Part shown: piece by piece, positions 58,300 to 64,000 of the stretch | How positions within the stretch are numbered: the stretch's first letter is position 1 | Layout: the number at the start of each line of letters is the position of its first letter | NCBI GenBank assembly: GCA_025054775.1 | Contig: JANWZA010000041.1 | Coordinates: forward strand, 28,540-92,539 | Length of the DNA: 64,000 nucleotides | Reading direction: 5' to 3' | DNA from: Microscillaceae bacterium | GTDB taxonomy: Bacteria; Bacteroidota; Bacteroidia; Cytophagales; Microscillaceae | The notes under the pieces: model-generated | What the model saw: only the letters and a program-made list of their open reading frames with translations | What the model was told of the DNA's origin: nothing | Databases searched by the model: none | Made by a program: the position numbers and the translations under genes

Positions 58300-60909
58300 T
58301 TAGGAAACGGTTTCTATATTAGCAAAGGAAATCCGGTCGAACTCATCCATTTGAATAACGATAGTACTATCTTTACTGATTTTATTAGCTAGGATTTCTT
58401 TGGAGAGTTCATTCAGAATACGTTTTTGGATAACTCGTTTAAGTGGTCTTGCTCCGAACTCGGGGCTATAACCTATTTCAGCTAAGGTATTGATTACATG
58501 CTCATCGGCTTCTAGGGTAATGTTCTGCTCTTTGAGTTGATTTTGGATTTGCTTGAATTGAATTTGAGCAATTTTTCGCATGTCTTTGCGGCTCAATGGT
58601 CTAAACATGACTATCTCGTCAATGCGGTTTAAGAATTCAGGTCTAACAGCTTTCTTAAACATTTCAATTAGTTGTTCTTTGGTGCTTTCGATTACTTCAA
58701 ACTCATTGTCTTTGGTAATTTCCTCAAAGTTTCGCTGGATGAGGTCTGCCCCAAAGTTGGTAGTCATAATAATGATAGTATTTTTGAAGTTGACGGTGCG
58801 CCCCTTGCTGTCGGTAAGTCTGCCTTCATCAAGGACTTGCAGTAGGATGTTGAATATATCGGGGTGTGCTTTTTCAAATTCGTCAAGTAAGATAACGCTG
58901 TAGGGTTTTCGTCTTACGGCTTCGGTCAGTTGTCCACCTTCGTCATAGCCTATGTATCCTGGAGGGGCGCCGATTAAACGGCTCACGGTGTGTGCTTCTT
59001 GGTATTCGGACATATCAATACGAATCATAGCATTTTCGTCATTAAATAGAAATTCGGCTAGGGCTTTAGCGAGTTCGGTTTTGCCTACTCCGGTAGGTCC
59101 TGCAAAGATAAATGAGCCGATAGGTTTTTTGGGGTCGTGGAGTCCTGCGCGGCTGCGTCTTACAGCATCGGAGATAGTGCTAATGGCTTGGGTTTGCCCG
59201 GCCACGCGTTTGCCTAGTTCTTGTTCTAGGAGTAATAATTTTTCGCGCTCGGATTGTAGCATTTTAGTTACGGGGATATTTGTCCATTTAGCTACCACTT
59301 CGGCAATGTCTTCGGTGGTAACTTCTTCTTTGAGCAGAGGCGAGTCTTGTTGCATTTGAGCGATTTGGGCTTGCAATTGGGCTAAACGCTCTTCACTTTC
59401 TCGGATTTTTCCGAAGCGAAGTTCGGCTACTCTGCCGTAGTCTGCTTGGCGTTCGGCTTGTTCGGCTTCAAATTTGTATCGTTCTATGTTTTCTTTTTCT
59501 TTTCTAATGTTAGTAATGATTTCTTTTTCTGCTTGCCATTTATCTTTCAAAACACTGCATTTTTGGCTCAATTCGGCAATTTCCTTATTCAAAGCATTTT
59601 CTTTTTCTGTGTCTTTTTCTCTACGAATGGCCTCGCGCTCGATTTCTAATTGCATAATTTTGCGTTGTAATTCGTCTAATTCTTCGGGCATGGAGTCAAT
59701 TTCAATGCGAAGTTTTGCGGCAGCTTCGTCCATAAGGTCAATGGCTTTGTCGGGCAAAAATCGGTCAGAAATGTAACGGTGCGAAAGTTCTACGGCGGCA
59801 ATAATGGCATCGTCTTTAATTCTTACGCCGTGGTGTAATTCATATCGTTCCTTAATACCTCGTAAGATGGAAATAGTATCTTGTACTGTGGGTTCATCAA
59901 TCAAAACAGTTTGAAATCTACGTTCAAGGGCTTTGTCTTTTTCGATGTATTTTTGGTATTCCTTCAGAGTAGTAGCTCCGATAGCGTGCAGTTCACCACG
60001 AGCCAAGGCAGGTTTGAGCAAATTAGCTGCATCCATGGCACCTTCTCCTGAGCTTCCTGCTCCAATTAGGGTATGAATTTCATCAATAAATAAAATAATT
60101 TCCCCTTCTGAGTCTACTACTTCTTGGATTACGGCTTTCAGTCTTTCCTCAAATTCACCTTTATATTTTGCACCTGCTACCAGCAGCCCCATGTCCAGGG
60201 AAACGATTTGTTTAGTTTTCAAATTTTCAGGTACATCTCCTGCTACGATTCGCTGGGCTAATCCTTCGGCGATGGCTGTTTTCCCCACTCCTGGTTCTCC
60301 TATAAGCATGGGGTTGTTTTTAGTTCTTCGGCTCAAAATTTGCAGAACACGGCGAATTTCATCGTCTCGTCCAATAACGGGATCTAGTTTACCTTTCTTG
60401 GCTAAATCGTTCAAATTTTTAGAGTATCGCTCTAAGGACTTGTATTTAGCTTCTGCATTTTGGTCAGTAACTTTTCGCTTACCGCGTAGCTCTTGGATAG
60501 CTAATCGTACATACTTTTCAGAGAAGCCCACATCTTTGAGCAAGTTTGCCACTTTATCGCGTCCTGCGGTCAGCCCAAAATAAATATGTTCTAAGGCAAT
60601 GAAATCGTCTTTGAGTTCGTTGGCTAAATTTTCTGCTTTTTGCAAAGCAAACACTGTATCATTTGCCAAATAGGGTTGCCCATTTACTTTGGGATAGGAA
60701 TTGATCAGCTCGTTGAGTTTGTTTTGCAAATAAGTACGATTTACATTCAATTTCTTGATAAAGAAATTAGTTAAATTTTCATCCTCTTCTAAAAGAGCTT
60801 TTAGGACGTGTCCTGTCTCAATAGCTTGGTGTGTATTTCCTATGGCGATTTGCGAAGCCCGCTGAATCATATCTTGGGCTTTAATGGTAAATTTATCTAA
60901 AATATTCAT
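58300..60909 (-). CDS. clpB: ClpB disaggregase (Hsp100)
   Basis: 869 residues, the usual length. N-terminal Clp_N repeat domain, first AAA+ module with Walker [14 protein letters not shown] (~204-211) and [12 protein letters not shown], a long coiled-coil middle domain (~400-530) that ClpA/ClpC lack, then the second AAA+ with [14 protein letters not shown] (~603-611), [32 protein letters not shown] and [12 protein letters not shown]. No ClpP-binding loop expected. ATP-driven rescue of aggregated proteins with DnaK. No CIRCE-like operator upstream. Identity is firm. Confidence 0.97.
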   Translation of the reverse strand: MNILDKFTIKAQDMIQRASQIAIGNTHQAIETGHVLKALLEEDENLTNFFIKKLNVNRTYLQNKLNELINSYPKVNGQPYLANDTVFALQKAENLANELKDDFIALEHIYFGLTAGRDKVANLLKDVGFSEKYVRLAIQELRGKRKVTDQNAEAKYKSLERYSKNLNDLAKKGKLDPVIGRDDEIRRVLQILSRRTKNNPMLIGEPGVGKTAIAEGLAQRIVAGDVPENLKTKQIVSLDMGLLVAGAKYKGEFEERLKAVIQEVVDSEGEIILFIDEIHTLIGAGSSGEGAMDAANLLKPALARGELHAIGATTLKEYQKYIEKDKALERRFQTVLIDEPTVQDTISILRGIKERYELHHGVRIKDDAIIAAVELSHRYISDRFLPDKAIDLMDEAAAKLRIEIDSMPEELDELQRKIMQLEIEREAIRREKDTEKENALNKEIAELSQKCSVLKDKWQAEKEIITNIRKEKENIERYKFEAEQAERQADYGRVAELRFGKIRESEERLAQLQAQIAQMQQDSPLLKEEVTTEDIAEVVAKWTNIPVTKMLQSEREKLLLLEQELGKRVAGQTQAISTISDAVRRSRAGLHDPKKPIGSFIFAGPTGVGKTELAKALAEFLFNDENAMIRIDMSEYQEAHTVSRLIGAPPGYIGYDEGGQLTEAVRRKPYSVILLDEFEKAHPDIFNILLQVLDEGRLTDSKGRTVNFKNTIIIMTTNFGADLIQRNFEEITKDNEFEVIESTKEQLIEMFKKAVRPEFLNRIDEIVMFRPLSRKDMRKIAQIQFKQIQNQLKEQNITLEADEHVINTLAEIGYSPEFGARPLKRVIQKRILNELSKEILANKISKDSTIVIQMDEFDRISFANIETVS

Positions 60910-61697
60910 ATCTTCTGATACAGTTTTTCGTTTGGAAAAGGTTGCTAAGTTATTTACTATGGGTTTACAAAATACAAGCCATCTTTAATAATAAGACAAA
61001 ATAGCATAAAAAAGGCATAAGTTAAAGTTTTACGATTGGATTCAACTGCAAAATTGTCAGAAAATAAGCATGTTTTCTGTTATTGTTTTAGCTTGCGAAG
61101 TTTTTGAGTTCTCTGCTCAACAATAGCTAAGTTTACCTTGCTAGAAAGTAGCATAAAAGAAAAAAAATCCAAAATAGATATAAGCAATGCACTTATTTAG
61201 CCATTTAACAAAATAGACAACAAGTTTTTATTTTTGTATTATGAGCGAAATACTGATAAAAGTAAATCGTCCTCATTGTCTTAGGACAAAGGTAGTAAAA
61301 AATGGTCGTAAAAAAGAAGGAACATAAAAACTTTTTGTATAGAAATTGTGACAAACAATTTCAAAGCCATTACAAGTATCAAGGTGCTAATGCTACTATC
61401 AAAAATCTATCAAAAGCTCAAACACTTGCAAATAGATGCGTGTTCCACTAACAGATGGAGGGCATTTACGCAAGTGTTTAGCCAAGAAAATTATCAAGTT
61501 GGTAAGGCTTAACTAAGCTGATGGAAGGTGTAAATACTTGCTTGCGAGTCAGAAACAGGCGATTAGCCCGAAAAACTACTCGTTTTCTCCCAAAAAGATA
61601 CTTCAAATTATGTTTCAGCATAGAAATTACCGTTATTATATAAACCACAACCATACATATTCTTTGCAGTAACTTTACTCAATTTTTTTCATTTTTC
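60910..61697. other. Intergenic region holding a third IS1-like remnant
   Basis: Divergent, between clpB and the symporter. About 460 bases in its second half are a decayed mobile element (61187-61648). The rest carries leader sequence of clpB and the symporter. No gene. Confidence 0.6.
61187..61648 (+). mobile_element. Decayed, internally deleted IS1-family element (copy C)
   Basis: About 460 bases. Near 61241 a zinc-finger region of the transposase starts (MSEILIKVNRPHC), continuing with VVKNGRKKEG and LCRNCDKQFQ-like pieces in a shifted frame. It then jumps directly to the C-terminal half: YQKLKHLQIDACSTNRWRAF (61409-61468), TQVFSQENYQVGKA, and MEGVNTCLRVRNRRLARKTT. The DDE core between is missing. 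The right end TATATAAACCAC resembles copies A and B; the left end is worn and its limit is approximate. Confidence 0.75.
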
Positions 61698-63425
61698 ATG
61701 GATCTTTCGCCTATAGATTGGCTAATTATTATAGCTTATTTACTAATAAGTTTAGCAATTTCTTTGCTTTACACAACCAAAGCCAGTAAAAATTTAGGTA
61801 CATTTTTTTTAGGAAATAGATCTTTGCCTTGGTGGCTAGCAGGGACCTCTATGGTAGCTACCACTTTCGCCGCTGACACTCCTTTAGCAGTTACCGAATT
61901 AGTAGCTCAAAATGGTATAGCAGGAAATTGGCTTTGGTGGAATGCTTTAGCAGGAGGTATGTTTACTACGTTCTTTTTTGCTAAACTTTGGCGAAGGTCT
62001 GGAGTTTTGACTGATGTTGAATTGATAGAATTACGCTATTCAGGCAAGGAAGCCGCATTTTTGCGCGGGTTTAGGGCTATATATTTAGGAATTTTTATGA
62101 ATACTATTATCATAGCTTGGGTAAATGTGGCTATGGTAAGTATTTTACAAGTTTTCTTTGATATTCCCACCTCACAAACTTTGTTTTGGATAGCTATTTT
62201 GTTGTTGATAGTTGTGCTTTATACCAGTTTGTCAGGATTGTTAGGTGTAGTACTTACTGATGCTGTACAGTTTGTATTAGCTATGCTAGGTTGTATTGTA
62301 TTAGCTTTTTTGGTAGTTAATTCTGAAAAAATAGGAGGAATTGTGGCACTGAAAGCAAAATTACCCGAAGGAACGCTCTCTTTTTTACCAACCATCAGTA
62401 GCAGTAATTCATTCAAAAACAATACTTTACAATTAAGTTTGCATTTTTCTACCTTTTTGGCTTATGTGGGTATGCAATGGTGGGCAAGTTGGTATCCTGG
62501 GGCAGAACCTGGCGGCGGTGGTTATGTAGCACAAAGAATGTTAAGCACCAAAGATGAGAAAAATGCATTATATGCCACCCTTTTTTTTCAAATTGCCCAT
62601 TATTGTATCCGTCCTTGGGCTTGGATTGTGGTAGGATTATGTGCCGTAGTGCTTTATCCTGAAATTACAGACAAGAAACTAGGTTTTGCTCTTGCTATGA
62701 AAGAATTTTTGCCCGAAGGTTTGCGAGGGCTACTTTTAGTTGCTTTTTTATCTGCTTATATGAGTACTGTTTCTACACAACTCAATTGGGGAGCAAGTTA
62801 CCTCGTGAATGATTTTTACAAACGCTTTTTTCAACCGCAAGCTACTGATAAACAATTAGTTAGTATAGCACGAGTAACAACCCTACTAATAGCTTGTATA
62901 GCTATTTATGTTACTACGCTTATTGAGTCTATTGCTCAGGCATGGCAATTTATCATGGAGTGTGGGGCAGGGTTGGGCTTGGTACTTATGATTCGTTGGT
63001 ATTGGTGGCGCATCAATGCTTGGAGTGAGATTACAGCTACTATTGCACCGTTTGTGGCTTTTGCTCTGAGCAAATTCGTCTTCAAATGGGATTTTCCTTA
63101 TTCATTTTTCTTTACCATAATTTTTACTACAATTGCGTCGATAATAGCTACTTTCCTTACAAAACCTACCGAACAAGCCCATCTACAAAAGTTTTATGAC
63201 CTCGTGCAACCCAAAGGCTTCTGGAAACCTTTTGAAAAACAGCCTCTTCTATCCAACAATGCCCCCTTCTTATGGCTCGCCTGGATTAGTGCTACTATAG
63301 TGGCTTATAGCTTTTTATTTGGCATTGGATACCTCATTTTGCAGGAATGGACACCCTGCCTTTGGGCTATTATTACAATAATTATATTCGGCTACCTTCT
63401 GCATAAAGCTATGCTTAAAATCTAA
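61698..63425 (+). CDS. Sodium:solute symporter (SSS family)
   Basis: 575 residues with about 13-14 membrane helices. Family landmarks: SPIDWLIIIAYLLISLAIS, FFLGNRSLPWWLAGTSMVATTFAADTPLAVTELVA, YTSLSGLLGVVLTDAVQF and FLSAYMSTVSTQLNWGASYLVNDFYKR. It exchanges sodium for a sugar, amino acid or carboxylate; the substrate cannot be told. Alone in its unit. Followed 62 bases later by a broken transposase. Confidence 0.9.
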   Translation: MDLSPIDWLIIIAYLLISLAISLLYTTKASKNLGTFFLGNRSLPWWLAGTSMVATTFAADTPLAVTELVAQNGIAGNWLWWNALAGGMFTTFFFAKLWRRSGVLTDVELIELRYSGKEAAFLRGFRAIYLGIFMNTIIIAWVNVAMVSILQVFFDIPTSQTLFWIAILLLIVVLYTSLSGLLGVVLTDAVQFVLAMLGCIVLAFLVVNSEKIGGIVALKAKLPEGTLSFLPTISSSNSFKNNTLQLSLHFSTFLAYVGMQWWASWYPGAEPGGGGYVAQRMLSTKDEKNALYATLFFQIAHYCIRPWAWIVVGLCAVVLYPEITDKKLGFALAMKEFLPEGLRGLLLVAFLSAYMSTVSTQLNWGASYLVNDFYKRFFQPQATDKQLVSIARVTTLLIACIAIYVTTLIESIAQAWQFIMECGAGLGLVLMIRWYWWRINAWSEITATIAPFVAFALSKFVFKWDFPYSFFFTIIFTTIASIIATFLTKPTEQAHLQKFYDLVQPKGFWKPFEKQPLLSNNAPFLWLAWISATIVAYSFLFGIGYLILQEWTPCLWAIITIIIFGYLLHKAMLKI

Positions 63426-63487
63426 AGCATTGTTAATTTTGTATAGATTTATTATTTTTGCAAAAAAATTACTACAACCCTGAAACT

Positions 63488-64000
63488 ATGGAACGATGTC
63501 CCAAATGCAAATCAACAAAATTTTGTAAAGATGGTATAGCTAAAGGCAAACAACGATTTAAATAAAGACTGCAGTTTTCGTTTTACCACATAGGAAAACC
63601 TGAAAAACTAAAACGTGATGCATTAATATTATATCTTGCAGGTCTAGGATTTCGCTCCATTGGTCGCTTCTTAAAAGTTAGCCACGTTACAGCCTTTAAT
63701 TAGATTAAGACATATGGAAAAAAACTTGATGAAACTCGGAGCAGTGATGCTATTGAAGTTATTGAAATAGATGAGATGCATACATATATTGGTTCAAAAA
63801 AAACTATTGTTGGATATGGATTGCTGTTGATAGAGATGGGCGTAGATTCATCCATTGCGAAGTTGGTACCAGGGGAACTGGAACTGGTGAAAAACTTTGG
63901 AAGAAGATTGAACCGAAGATAAAGGGAGAGGGTTTGTACGGCTTATTGGAAAGCATACGAAGCATTTGTGCCAGAGCATATACAATCCAAAGCGGAAACG
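63488..64000 (+). pseudogene. IS1-family transposase, broken, runs off the window
   Basis: Starts ATG of MERCPKCKSTKFCKDGIAKGKQRFK, a zinc finger as in IS1 InsA. A two-base deletion after RFK, then KDCSFRFTT, another shift, then KRDALILYLAGLGFRSIGRF-LKVSHVTAFN, where a TAG replaces the usual Trp before IKTYGKKLDE. EIDEMHTYIGSKK leads into an A8 run with one missing A; in the next frame the DDE stretch continues as YCWIWIAVDRDGRRFIHCEV, and the last part reads AYWKAYEAFVPEHIQSKAET. At least four inactivating changes. It is a different branch from the three remnants elsewhere (CPKC here, CPHC-like there). The 3' end is outside the window. Confidence 0.85.

Noticed and set aside
58580..60583. 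Several plus-strand frames of 67-135 residues opposite clpB
   Set aside because: They are antisense shadows of the conserved clpB coding sequence without any domain pattern.

Overview
The window is AT-rich DNA (roughly 36% GC by eye) from a member of the Bacteroidota, most likely a Cytophagales-type aerobic or microaerobic lineage. Signs for this are Bacteroidetes-type promoters (TTG-N19-TAnnTTTG), lipoproteins with short lipoboxes, a carotenoid hydroxylase of the CrtZ type, a split transketolase subunit, a propeller/Y_Y_Y sensor, and sparse Shine-Dalgarno signals. The species cannot be fixed from this sequence. No rRNA, tRNA, CRISPR array or phage was seen.

Layout. 1-2.9 kb: the C-terminal part of pheA, a DCC thiol oxidoreductase, a glycine-zipper stress protein and an unknown lipoprotein. 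3.0-3.6 kb: the most unusual gene, a peptide precursor with two tandem nitrile-hydratase-like (NHLP) leader domains, a Gly-Gly site and a short basic tail. 4-9 kb: an ABC1 kinase and a minus-strand group with pth, a secreted unknown and a POTRA/beta-barrel protein. 9.6-17 kb: htpG, a YbjN protein, a decayed IS1-type element, a lipobox-bearing methyltransferase, an OmpA protein and an M23-LysM peptidase. 17-22.9 kb: thyA with a DUF255 protein, an MsbA-like ABC exporter, upp. 23-27.5 kb: a capsule-export operon (Wza-like lipoprotein, Wzc-like tyrosine kinase with a Tyr-Gly tail, an esterase). 27.6-34 kb: hemA, lipA, a second IS1 remnant, HtrA, an alpha/beta hydrolase and an unknown. 34.4-38.2 kb: fadJ and fadA for fatty acid beta-oxidation.

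38.5-43.2 kb: a DUF4136 lipoprotein, an M23 peptidase-bactofilin pair (a cell-shape module), atpZ, lgt, a tiny membrane protein and a GNAT-like protein. 43.3-49.9 kb: an 1130-residue propeller sensor with an output phosphatase domain, a sugar-kinase-like protein, a NadR-like kinase, the C-terminal transketolase half, crtZ. 49.9-54 kb: a minus-strand run with an XRE regulator related to short-chain fatty acyl regulators, fcl and ribD. 54.3-63.4 kb: a repeat-built protein, ggt, a 22-copy 21-bp tandem repeat, clpB, a third IS1 remnant and a sodium:solute symporter. The window ends inside a decayed transposase gene from a different IS1 branch.

Most genes are housekeeping or envelope functions. 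The parts worth a second look are the double-leader peptide gene with a possible frameshifted alternative tail, the 21-bp repeat array between clpB and ggt, the family of decayed IS1-like elements with deducible ends, and the predicted lipoprotein methyltransferase.
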